DNA from: Flavobacterium psychrophilum | GTDB taxonomy: Bacteria; Bacteroidota; Bacteroidia; Flavobacteriales; Flavobacteriaceae | Assembly (NCBI GenBank): GCA_003243255.1 | Contig: QFQM01000049.1 | Location: 1 to 26,556 of the forward strand | Direction of reading: 5' to 3' | Length of the DNA stretch: 26,556 nt | Part shown: positions 15,619-22,068 of the stretch, piece by piece | Position numbering within the stretch: position 1 is the stretch's first letter | Layout: each line of letters opens with the position of its first letter | Position numbers and translations under genes: made by a program | Notes under the pieces: generated by a model | Told to the model about the DNA's origin: nothing | What the model saw: the letters and a program-made list of their open reading frames with translations, nothing else | Databases searched by the model: none

Positions 15619-16374
15619 CTATCCAAGCCAGTTTCTGAAGTCGTTAACACGTTCGCGGCTAACGATTACCTCATCTTCCTTATAGGTAGGCAAAATGATC
15701 TTAAGGCGTGAATTTGTGTACACTACAATGTCTTTGATTGCATTGATGGAAACAATAAATTTCCTGCTCACGCGATAAAATTTAGCCGGATCGATTTCGG
15801 TCTCCAACTGTTCAAGGGTATTTTCTAAAAGGTAATCGCGTCCATCGGTAGTGCGGATGTAAGTTCCTTTGTTTTCGCTGTAAAAACATTCAGCATCCTC
15901 AATACTTATCATTTTGAGGTGCTGCCCCATCTTCACGGTAAAGCGTTTTTTATAGCTCTTTTCAGAAGGATTGGTAAGCATGCGCCTGATCTGGTCAAAA
16001 TCAAGCGAAAGATTCTGGTTTTGAGGCTGCAGGTTCCTGTATTTGTTTACCGCGACTTCCAGATCTTCTTCATCAATGGGTTTAAGAAGATAGTCGATAC
16101 TGTTTAGTTTGAACGCACGCAGGGCATACTCATCATATGCCGTTGTAAATATCACAGCACTTTTTATAGGCATGGTCTCGAAAATTTCAAACGAAAGCCC
16201 GTCAGAGAGCTGGATATCAAGAAATATCAGTTCAGGATGCGGATTATTGCTGAACCACTCAAGGCTTTCCTCTACCGAATGCAGCATGGTTTGTGCCTCA
16301 ATATTGAGTTTCTGTAATTTTCTTTGCAGGAGCCTTGCGGCAGGTTTTTCGTCTTCTATGATGATAACGTTCAT
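15619..16374 (-). CDS. LytTR-type DNA-binding response regulator
   Basis: A 251-aa response regulator of the LytR/AlgR/AgrA class. The receiver domain (1 to about 118) has the acidic pair E7-D8, phosphoacceptor D53 in LIFLDIQLSDG, T77-T78 in IFTTAYDEYALRAF and K98 in YLLKPID. The C-terminal LytTR domain (about 143-250) shows RFTVKMGQHLKMISIEDAECFYSENKGTYIRT and FYRVSRKFIVSINAI. It is the last gene of the 2TM operon and the evident partner of the LytS-type kinase encoded upstream. Two direct repeats in front of the operon (20231-20260) fit the LytTR-box consensus, so it may control its own synthesis. Confidence 0.93.
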   Translation of the reverse strand: MNVIIIEDEKPAARLLQRKLQKLNIEAQTMLHSVEESLEWFSNNPHPELIFLDIQLSDGLSFEIFETMPIKSAVIFTTAYDEYALRAFKLNSIDYLLKPIDEEDLEVAVNKYRNLQPQNQNLSLDFDQIRRMLTNPSEKSYKKRFTVKMGQHLKMISIEDAECFYSENKGTYIRTTDGRDYLLENTLEQLETEIDPAKFYRVSRKFIVSINAIKDIVVYTNSRLKIILPTYKEDEVIVSRERVNDFRNWLG

Positions 16375-16417
16375 GACTAAGTTGGTGTGTTGATTTGATT
16401 GGTTGTTTTTTGATTTC

Positions 16418-16434
16418 CCTGCCGCCGGGGCAGG
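16418..16434. other. GC-rich hairpin between the last 2TM gene and the response-regulator gene
   Basis: CCTGCC (16418-16423) and GGCAGG (16429-16434) pair around a 5-nt loop in an otherwise AT-rich gap. No T-run follows on either strand, so it is not a classical terminator. It may be an mRNA-processing or expression-setting structure within the operon. Confidence 0.5.
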
Positions 16435-16464
16435 TTGATGACTGAACTGTTTACTGACTGATGG

Positions 16465-16794
16465 CTATTCCCATCGTTTGGTTTCTGATTCCTTACTTTG
16501 GTTGCTGCCCATCATTTCCTTTATTTTGCGCTCTTCCCAGTTTTTCCCAAGAATGATATCTGTTCCAAAAACGCTATACCAGTGAAAGAACAATCCTATT
16601 CCCCAAAATATTGCTGTAGAGAATGTGCCCCATTCAAAAAAGATATCGTCAGCCTTTGTATTTATTGCTTTTATTATCAATAAAAATACATTGATAGCAA
16701 GATACACGATAAGGTGCTTGTAAAATCCCTGCATAGCTTTTACTTTCTTTCTTACTTTATCTTCTCTTATCTGATTATCTAATGAATTTTCCAT
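16465..16794 (-). CDS. 2TM domain protein, fourth in the array
   Basis: A 109-aa protein of the 2TM domain family. A basic N-terminal helix (VRKKVKAMQGFYKHLIVYLAINVFLLII) enters the first membrane segment. A short outer loop (NTKADDIFFEW) follows, then a second membrane segment (STAIFWGIGLFFHWYSVF) and the family ending GKNWEERKIKEMM. Known members have no defined function. The GFYKHL entry, the GIGLFFHW helix and the WEERK tail are shared with the neighbouring copies. It starts 2 bases after the preceding copy ends and is followed by a 90-nt gap to the regulator gene with a hairpin and an ACTG repeat. Confidence 0.88.
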   Translation of the reverse strand: MENSLDNQIREDKVRKKVKAMQGFYKHLIVYLAINVFLLIIKAINTKADDIFFEWGTFSTAIFWGIGLFFHWYSVFGTDIILGKNWEERKIKEMMGSNQSKESETKRWE

Positions 16795-16796
16795 AT

Positions 16797-17126
16797 TTAT
16801 TTATACTTAATTGTTGGTTGGTTTTCTTTTTCTATAATTTCATTCAACTTGCGTTCTTCCCATGTGCTGGGAAGTATGAGTCGCTGACCGTAAAGGTTAA
16901 CCGCATTTGCCAGTATAAAAAGGCCGGCCACAACGGTTGTAAAAAAACTTGTTGGTATCCAGAAGTTCTCAGCTACATAAGGATCATAAAGCCATACAAC
17001 AAGCAGAAATATATTTACAGTCAGATAAACACCGAGGCGAAGGTAAAATTTCTTTAGCTGCTCTACTCTGTTATGGGCTTTTCTGAGTTGCACTACCTGC
17101 CTGATATCATTTGCTGCATTATTCAT
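16797..17126 (-). CDS. 2TM domain protein, third in the array
   Basis: A 109-aa 2TM family protein. Its first membrane segment is LRLGVYLTVNIFLLVVWLYD, the second TSFFTTVVAGLFILANAVNLYG, and the tail STWEERKLNEIIEKEN. It differs from the kinase-fused 2TM domain in lacking the GWGIG.xxHG motif of helix 2, where it has VAGLFILANAVNLYG. It shares that variant with the copy just upstream (17119-17445), so the four copies fall into two subtypes. Its ATG lies inside the last codons of the upstream copy (8-base overlap), which suggests translational coupling. Confidence 0.88.
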   Translation of the reverse strand: MNNAANDIRQVVQLRKAHNRVEQLKKFYLRLGVYLTVNIFLLVVWLYDPYVAENFWIPTSFFTTVVAGLFILANAVNLYGQRLILPSTWEERKLNEIIEKENQPTIKYK

Positions 17127-17445
17127 ACTTATCAGACTTTTTTTGCTTATCCATCAGCTCCCTGAACTTTCTTTCTTCCCAGCCTTTTGGCATTACATAT
17201 TTGGCTCCGAACAGAATTATGGCATTTGCCAAAACCCCAAATCCTGCCACTATACCTGTCATTAGAAAGGTGGTGTTCCAAAATTCATATGGCGGCCTGT
17301 AAATTCCGGAAAGCCATACAATAAACAACGTAACGTTCACTGTAATATAAGATGCCAGGTGTACATAAAAGCCTTTAAGGCAATCCACCCTTTTTTGCGC
17401 TCTTTTCAGGTAATCGGGATTAACATTATTTTCCATACTAGTCAT
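17119..17445 (-). CDS. 2TM domain protein, second in the array
   Basis: A 108-aa 2TM family protein: KRVDCLKGFYVHLASYITVNVTLFIVWLSG, an outer loop with PPYEFW, then FLMTGIVAGFGVLANAIILFG and the tail KGWEERKFRELMDKQKK. Helix 2 has the GFGVLANAI form shared with the third copy. Two starts are possible: the ATG at 17445, overlapping the upstream gene by 8 bases, or the ATG three codons later at 17436, directly behind the upstream stop. The overlaps through the whole array argue for one polycistronic mRNA and a fixed order of synthesis. Confidence 0.88.
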   Translation of the reverse strand: MTSMENNVNPDYLKRAQKRVDCLKGFYVHLASYITVNVTLFIVWLSGIYRPPYEFWNTTFLMTGIVAGFGVLANAIILFGAKYVMPKGWEERKFRELMDKQKKSDKYE

Positions 17446-17761
17446 ATTTGCTGCGTTCCTCGTCCTTCCTTTTCATCTCATCCATAAGTTCATTCAGCTT
17501 GCGTGCTTCCCATCCTTTACCCAGGAAAGGATACCAGTCGAATGCTCCCATACCGTGAAACAGTACTCCCACTCCCCAACCTGCCAGCGAGAACCAAAAC
17601 CACTGGAATTCGGGAGTAAACTTCATGTTTACAATAATAAGCACCGGTATTACCAGACAGTAACAAGTAAGGTTAATATAAAAACCTTTAATTTCTTTTA
17701 CTTTTCTTTTAGCCTTATCGTAGGCTATTTTATCAAAATCTTCCATAATAGTTATTGCCAT
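17438..17761 (-). CDS. 2TM domain protein, first in the array
   Basis: A 107-aa 2TM family protein and the closest of the four to the domain fused to the kinase: KRKVKEIKGFYINLTCYCLVIPVLIIV, outer loop FTPEFQWFWF, second helix LAGWGVGVLFHGMGAF and tail GKGWEARKLNELMDEMK. The GWGVGVLFHG motif matches GWGIGVVIHG of the kinase C-terminus almost position for position, so one likely arose from the other by duplication. The start may be the ATG at 17761, which overlaps the kinase end by 10 bases, or the ATG at 17746 (MEDFDK), which lies just past the kinase stop and gives a more typical N-terminus. Confidence 0.88.
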   Translation of the reverse strand: MAITIMEDFDKIAYDKAKRKVKEIKGFYINLTCYCLVIPVLIIVNMKFTPEFQWFWFSLAGWGVGVLFHGMGAFDWYPFLGKGWEARKLNELMDEMKRKDEERSKYD

Positions 17762-19098
17762 TTTTTAGATTTCTCTTTATCCATTAATTCTTTCATTTTT
17801 CGCTCTTCCCAGTCACTGCTTAGAAAAGGCATATAATTGAATACATTCACACCATGTATTACCACTCCTATACCCCATCCCAAAGCCGGATAAATAAACC
17901 ATAAATGGCTTGGGGAAGTAACAATGTTCAATATAGCCAACCCAGCAATAATAACCACATAAGACGAAAGGTTGCCATAAAATCCTTTGATATCTTCTAT
18001 CTTTTTCTGAGCCTTAAGGTAGTTGCTCTCTTCTTTATTATAGTGTGTAGGTTCCATAACTCTAAGCTGTTTTGTTAAGATTGGAAGCTTAACCGTAAAA
18101 TGCGCTGCTGTTTCCTGAACCAGAACATTTCGTTCGGTGAGTATGGCATAACGGTTTACTATATTCTGCAAACCAACGCCTTTCCTGTCCTGCAATACTT
18201 CCTTTTTTTGCAGGTCGTTCTGCACCACCAGATAACCGTCTTTTTCAAATATCCTGATGTGCAAGGGCCGTTGCGGGCTCACCACATTGTGTTTGATCGT
18301 ATTCTCAAGAAGCAACTGAAGCGAAAGCGGTACCACCTTAGCATCAGGATTGCTAATTTCCTGAACCTCATAAAAAATACTGTTTTCAAAACGCATCTTA
18401 AGCAGGTTCATATAAGTCTTTGCAAACGAAAGCTCTTCCTGTATGCTCACCAGTTCCTTGTCTTTTTGTTCCAGAACGTAACGGTATATTTTTGAAAGCG
18501 ATGTTGTAAAACGCTGTGCGCTATCCGGGTTCTCTTCTATCAGTGAACTTAGTACGTTAAGGCTGTTAAAGAGGAAGTGCGGATCTATCTGGTTCTTTAG
18601 CGACTCAAACTGTGCCGATGCTGTTCCGGCAATAATCTTCTGTTCCTTTACCCTGCCTTCCTGATATCTTCTGTAGAAATAAAAGGCATGAACAATCATC
18701 GTAACCACAAGAGTAATGATTATCGCTACATAATAGTTGGATATCTTTTCGGTAGCGATAAACTCTAAAAAAGTTTCTCCTTCTACAACTACATCCTCAA
18801 AGATGCGCAGCAAAAACATAATGAACACCGAAACAATAAATGAGGTGACAAAACCAAGGGCAATCCTCTTTATGTTAAGTATTGCTTTGTTGAAAGTCTT
18901 ATCAAAATAATGAAAGATAAAAGCATTGGCCGTATATAAAGTAACGGTGTACAGCATTACAAAAAGGAACTGAAGCAATAGCTGGCGATTCCACGTAAAA
19001 CTTTGCCCGCTTGCCATGGCAATAAAAAGCAATACGATAAATATTATCATGCCTATGCCTATGGACTTAAAAAACTCTTTATACAGCTTTTTCATCAT
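17752..19098 (-). CDS. LytS/YehU-type sensor histidine kinase with C-terminal 2TM domain
   Basis: A 448-aa kinase from the ATG at 19098; an ATG eight codons earlier (19122) is also open. Four hydrophobic helices fill residues 8 to about 140 and no periplasmic sensor domain is present. The His_kinase (LytS-type) domain follows: KNQIDPHFLFNSLNVLSSLI with the phosphoacceptor histidine at 174, the N-box LLLENTIKHN, and the G-box KGVGLQNIVNRY. After the ATPase part an extra module of about 100 residues (about 347-448) is a full 2TM domain, with IKGFYGNLSSY, GWGIGVVIHG and DWEERKMKELMDKEK. The gene overlaps the upstream membrane-protein gene by 20 bases. Its partner is the LytTR regulator at the operon's end. 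Confidence 0.9.
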   Translation of the reverse strand: MMKKLYKEFFKSIGIGMIIFIVLLFIAMASGQSFTWNRQLLLQFLFVMLYTVTLYTANAFIFHYFDKTFNKAILNIKRIALGFVTSFIVSVFIMFLLRIFEDVVVEGETFLEFIATEKISNYYVAIIITLVVTMIVHAFYFYRRYQEGRVKEQKIIAGTASAQFESLKNQIDPHFLFNSLNVLSSLIEENPDSAQRFTTSLSKIYRYVLEQKDKELVSIQEELSFAKTYMNLLKMRFENSIFYEVQEISNPDAKVVPLSLQLLLENTIKHNVVSPQRPLHIRIFEKDGYLVVQNDLQKKEVLQDRKGVGLQNIVNRYAILTERNVLVQETAAHFTVKLPILTKQLRVMEPTHYNKEESNYLKAQKKIEDIKGFYGNLSSYVVIIAGLAILNIVTSPSHLWFIYPALGWGIGVVIHGVNVFNYMPFLSSDWEERKMKELMDKEKSKKWQ

Positions 19099-19501
19099 GC
19101 TTAGCTTGTAAATTAAGATCAATTTTATCCTTAATCGCCTTTAGAACAGGAGTGACAGCGACCAATATCCAGAAGGTAAGTATAAACAATGTCCATTGAA
19201 TAGTTTCGGTAGTCCTTACAATAGCTTTATTCTGGCCCTGAAGTATCTTCAATATTTTTTCCTGCGAATTTATATCCTCGATTGTTTCAGGATAGCCGAA
19301 GGTACTCAGGCTTGGTGTAGAGGGAAGCAATATCCACATTACCATAAACATCGCTCCCGAAACCATCAGCATGACCTGGAGATTCTGAATACTGTCTCTT
19401 AGCGGATCCCCGATTTTGTGCCTGGCTATTTTAGTATATATGACTCCTCCGATTATGAAAGGAATTATTATGAACACTAAATTTACATTTTCTAATAACA
19501 T
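19079..19501 (-). CDS. Small membrane protein of unknown family
   Basis: A 140-aa protein that I do not recognise. Three hydrophobic segments are visible: VNLVFIIIPFIIGGVIY (about 6-22), VMLMVSGAMFMVMWILL (about 43-59) and WTLFILTFWILVAVTPVL (about 103-120). Between the second and third lies a polar stretch rich in Glu, Gln and Lys, and the C-terminus is charged. It is encoded between the TPR-like protein and the kinase. It overlaps the kinase start by 20 bases, so it is part of the same operon and may be a membrane accessory of the signalling system. That role is inferred from position alone. Confidence 0.75.
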   Translation of the reverse strand: MLLENVNLVFIIIPFIIGGVIYTKIARHKIGDPLRDSIQNLQVMLMVSGAMFMVMWILLPSTPSLSTFGYPETIEDINSQEKILKILQGQNKAIVRTTETIQWTLFILTFWILVAVTPVLKAIKDKIDLNLQAKHDEKAV

Positions 19502-19530
19502 GTGGTATACTTGTGAATATTAACCGTTAA

Positions 19531-20154
19531 TTACTTTTTACACTCTTTAAGTTTTTCCTGTGCCCTGTCAGCTCCCCAGTTAGGATGGAAAGGCGTTTCT
19601 GGCTTAAAGGTAGCAAAAAGTCCGACCGCACGCTCAATCTCTTTACACATTGGCTTGGTATCCTGTCCAAAATATGCCGCACCTCCTATTTCAAATTCTG
19701 CCTTAGAGAATACTACCCTCGGATTATTTGGCGCCAGTATAAGTGCTTTAGCATACAACTCATTGGCCTTCGCGGAATACTTCATCCCATTAGTCATAGG
19801 GTCATATACAATCCAGGCTGTATAAATAAGGCATTGCATTACCATAAGTTCAGGATTATCGGGAGAGATAACCGACGCTTCATCCTGAGCTGCCTGTGCT
19901 TTAGCAAGAAGCCCGCTTAATTTTTCCTTGTCTTTGGTCATAAAAGCCTCCGTAGTGTTTATAAGAGCTACATAATAATTAGGAAGCCAGTTATTTTTTT
20001 CTACAGCAGCAATCCTCTCAAACATAGCCGATGCTTCTGTTGTCTTGTTCTCTCCCCATAATGCAAAAGCTTTTTGCATTCCGGTTTCATATTTGCTCTG
20101 TGCTGTTACCGAATTAACGATAAGTAAAACGTAAAGTAGAATTAGTCGTAACAT
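19531..20154 (-). CDS. Exported TPR-like protein, first gene of the LytTR/2TM operon
   Basis: A 207-aa protein from the ATG at 20154. The N-terminus is a signal peptide (LRLILLYVLLIVNSVTA, then QSKYETG). The mature part is helical with tetratricopeptide-like units: MQKAFALWGENKTTEASAMFERIAAVEKNNWLPNYYVALI and ANELYAKALILAPNNPRVVFSKAEFEIGGAAYFG. Such proteins usually act as periplasmic scaffolds; no enzymatic motif is visible. The frame extends 27 codons further upstream, but that part would precede the signal peptide and overlap the putative promoter. The gap to the next gene is 29 bases, so it is probably the first gene of the operon. The LytTR-box pair lies about 77 bp upstream of its start. 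Confidence 0.8.
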   Translation of the reverse strand: MLRLILLYVLLIVNSVTAQSKYETGMQKAFALWGENKTTEASAMFERIAAVEKNNWLPNYYVALINTTEAFMTKDKEKLSGLLAKAQAAQDEASVISPDNPELMVMQCLIYTAWIVYDPMTNGMKYSAKANELYAKALILAPNNPRVVFSKAEFEIGGAAYFGQDTKPMCKEIERAVGLFATFKPETPFHPNWGADRAQEKLKECKK

Positions 20155-20189
20155 AATTAATAATTTAAGGTTGTTGATTTTTGATGAGA

Positions 20190-20197
20190 CAAAGATG
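20190..20197 (-). promoter_or_regulatory. Possible -7 element of the LytTR/2TM operon
   Basis: CATCTTTG on the minus strand matches TAnnTTTG at all but the first base and would give a leader of about 30 nt. No TTG is found at -33, which would suit an activator-dependent promoter. Confidence 0.45.
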
Positions 20198-20230
20198 CTT
20201 ACAATACTGCTCATAATAAAATGCGTTTTA

Positions 20231-20260
20231 CCCAACTGTAGAATTTTAAGGATGAACTGT
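20231..20260 (-). promoter_or_regulatory. Putative LytTR box: two 9-bp direct repeats, 21-bp period
   Basis: On the minus strand, ACAGTTCAT (20252-20260) and ACAGTTGGG (20231-20239) both fit the published LytTR consensus [TA][AC][CA]GTTN[AG][TG]. They are separated by 12 bp, the spacing described for LytR/AlgR/AgrA regulators. They lie upstream of the operon that ends with a LytTR regulator. Their centres are roughly 50 and 70 bp before the predicted transcription start. Confidence 0.6.
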
Positions 20261-20385
20261 AAATACTGTTAACCAAACTTAAAATTTACTCAGATTTTAC
20301 ACACAACTAAAACAATTTCATAAAATAATCACAAAGTTTTTGCTTAATAATTTCACTTTTTTTTAGCATGTATCAGTTAAGTTTT

Positions 20386-20393
20386 TATATTTG
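20386..20393 (+). promoter_or_regulatory. -7 element of the lipoprotein gene
   Basis: TATATTTG matches TAnnTTTG exactly, 52 nt before ATG 20445. A good -33 is not visible. The remaining 20261-20385 stretch holds no gene. Confidence 0.5.
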
Positions 20394-20444
20394 TTAAAAT
20401 TATTGCCAACTATTTGATTATACAATAATTAAAAAGCTCAAAAA

Positions 20445-21044
20445 ATGCACTCAACATTACTTAAATCATTAGTAGTCACTGTTTTTTTTGTTACTGCCTT
20501 TAGCTGCGGAACCAGCGAAGACGGAAGTGAAGGAATTGGGAGCGGTGGCAATGGGAGCGCATCTTCAAAATTGGGAGGATCTTACAATATCATTTCAATG
20601 GTATCTGATATCAGTGTAGACCTGAATAATGACGGCACATCTTCAACAGACTTGCTTACCGAAATAGATCCAGAGGTTTTTAGCACCCAGATACCTGAAC
20701 TGGAAATAAAACCCGTTGTTGTAAACAATCAGCTGGAGAATATGATGAGCTTTTACCTTCCTCACTCTAATGTAACCACCGGATCGTCATCAAGCCAGAC
20801 CAGTGTAAATTTCACTAAAACAGGTTTGGGTTATGTATATGAATTTGATAACAGTACTCAAACCATATCTGTAAAAGACAGTACTTTACCCGGAGGACAA
20901 CCCGGTGTATACGGACACATTGAAAGCATCGAAGTTATAGATAACAATATGCTAAAAGCAATTTTCACAAAGTATTATTATAACTTCTCAGGTCAGCCAG
21001 GGTGGAAGCTGCTTACCATTACCTGTGTATACACTAAAGTATAA
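20445..21044 (+). CDS. Putative surface lipoprotein of unknown function
   Basis: A 199-aa protein with a type II signal peptide: LLKSLVVTVFFVTAFS, then Cys21 as lipidation site. The residues after the cysteine (GTSEDGSEGIGSGGNGS) combine acidic residues with a Gly/Ser linker, as in lipoproteins exported to the surface of Bacteroidota. The mature part is beta-rich (GGSYNIISMVSDISVDLNNDGT, GYVYEFDNSTQTISVKDS) and looks like a single small lipocalin- or DUF-type domain that I cannot name. It has its own promoter and a weak hairpin after the stop. No functional link to the neighbouring regulator is visible. Confidence 0.8.
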   Translation: MHSTLLKSLVVTVFFVTAFSCGTSEDGSEGIGSGGNGSASSKLGGSYNIISMVSDISVDLNNDGTSSTDLLTEIDPEVFSTQIPELEIKPVVVNNQLENMMSFYLPHSNVTTGSSSSQTSVNFTKTGLGYVYEFDNSTQTISVKDSTLPGGQPGVYGHIESIEVIDNNMLKAIFTKYYYNFSGQPGWKLLTITCVYTKV

Positions 21045-21137
21045 TTTTCATAAAATAAGCATCGCTTTTTTATCAATTTTATAAAAATCAACCTACAGTT
21101 TAGGGTAAACAGTTTTGCTGCTGTTTGTCATATAAAA

Positions 21138-21998
21138 ATGCCAAACAACATGAATCAGAAAGAATATCCCCTTTTAAATCCGGTATCGCTGCCACACCCC
21201 GGCAAGTTACTCATCATCGAACCTCTCGATTACCCAAATCCTTATGATTTCCATCAGGCGCACAGGCATGATTATTTCGAGATCATCCTTGTAAAAAACG
21301 GAAACGGTTTCCAGCTAATTGATTTTACTCCATACAACATTCAGCAGGGCCAGCTTTTCACCATCTATCCCGGTCAGGTGCACCTTATGGAGCGAAACAC
21401 TGCCGAAGGTATGATCATCCAGTTCAGGAAAGACATTTTTGAGTTTATTCATCCGCTAAAGCATTCTCATTTATTTTTTTCGGAAGCTTCTTTCGATCTG
21501 GATAACGAAACGTTTTCCCATCTATACGATATGACCGAAAGCATATGGCAGTTGCTTCAAAAAGACGAACTATCACCCCTTTCTATCCATAAAGCTTACA
21601 GTTACCTGCAAATCATTCTGATAACGCTAATAGAGAAACACTGTAATAACACCTTAGATATTCAGGGACATCAGGTTGTAACACAGTTCCTGTCGCTATT
21701 GCCTCAGCACATAAAAACCAAAAAGAAGGTTTCTGAATATTGCGAGCTGATGAACTGCAGTTCTGACAAGCTTAATCTTGCCTGTAAAAACAGGTTAGGT
21801 AAAACTGCATTAAAACTGATTCACGAAGAAATGATCCTGGAAATAAGACGTCTGTTGCTTCTTAACCAGCTTTCGCTAAAAGAAATCGCCTACGAACTTA
21901 ACTTTGACAGCCCGGCCAATTTCAGTGGCTTTATAAAAGCAAACACCGGACTCACACCTACTGAACTTCAATCATCTATACTCAAAATTTATAACTAA
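21138..21998 (+). CDS. AraC family transcriptional regulator with N-terminal cupin domain
   Basis: A 286-aa regulator. Residues about 15-100 form a cupin-type ligand-binding domain (FHQAHRHDYFEIILVKNGNGFQLI, then LFTIYPGQVHLME). The last 100 residues form the two-helix-turn-helix AraC domain: VSEYCELMNCSSDKLNLACKNRLGKTALKLIHEEMILEIRRLLLLNQLSLKEIAYELNFDSPANFSGFIKANTGLTP. A second ATG four codons in (21150) could also start translation. The gene lies directly upstream of two T9SS-exported proteins whose promoters share a conserved element, and this regulator is the obvious candidate to bind it. A similar but weaker sequence (GTTTGTCATATAA) lies just before its own start. Confidence 0.9.
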   Translation: MPNNMNQKEYPLLNPVSLPHPGKLLIIEPLDYPNPYDFHQAHRHDYFEIILVKNGNGFQLIDFTPYNIQQGQLFTIYPGQVHLMERNTAEGMIIQFRKDIFEFIHPLKHSHLFFSEASFDLDNETFSHLYDMTESIWQLLQKDELSPLSIHKAYSYLQIILITLIEKHCNNTLDIQGHQVVTQFLSLLPQHIKTKKKVSEYCELMNCSSDKLNLACKNRLGKTALKLIHEEMILEIRRLLLLNQLSLKEIAYELNFDSPANFSGFIKANTGLTPTELQSSILKIYN

Positions 21999-22000
21999 TT

Positions 22001-22045
22001 GCGGTTTTTTCATAACCACAGGCTTACAGGAGTAAACTAATTTTA
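22001..22045 (+). promoter_or_regulatory. Shared operator/promoter, copy 1
   Basis: GCGGTTTTTTCATAA at 22001-22015; counting from its GG (22003), a -7-like TAATTTTA begins exactly 35 nt further on (22038-22045). It precedes the first T9SS-exported protein. No TTG at -33; the motif lies at about -47 to -34 and could be the activator site. Confidence 0.65.
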
Positions 22046-22068
22046 TAGTCAACAAAACAACAATAGCT

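Noticed and set aside
21095..21117. Second LytTR-box pair before the AraC gene
   Set aside because: Only one of the two ACAGTT sites fits the consensus and the spacing is 14 bp, not 21.
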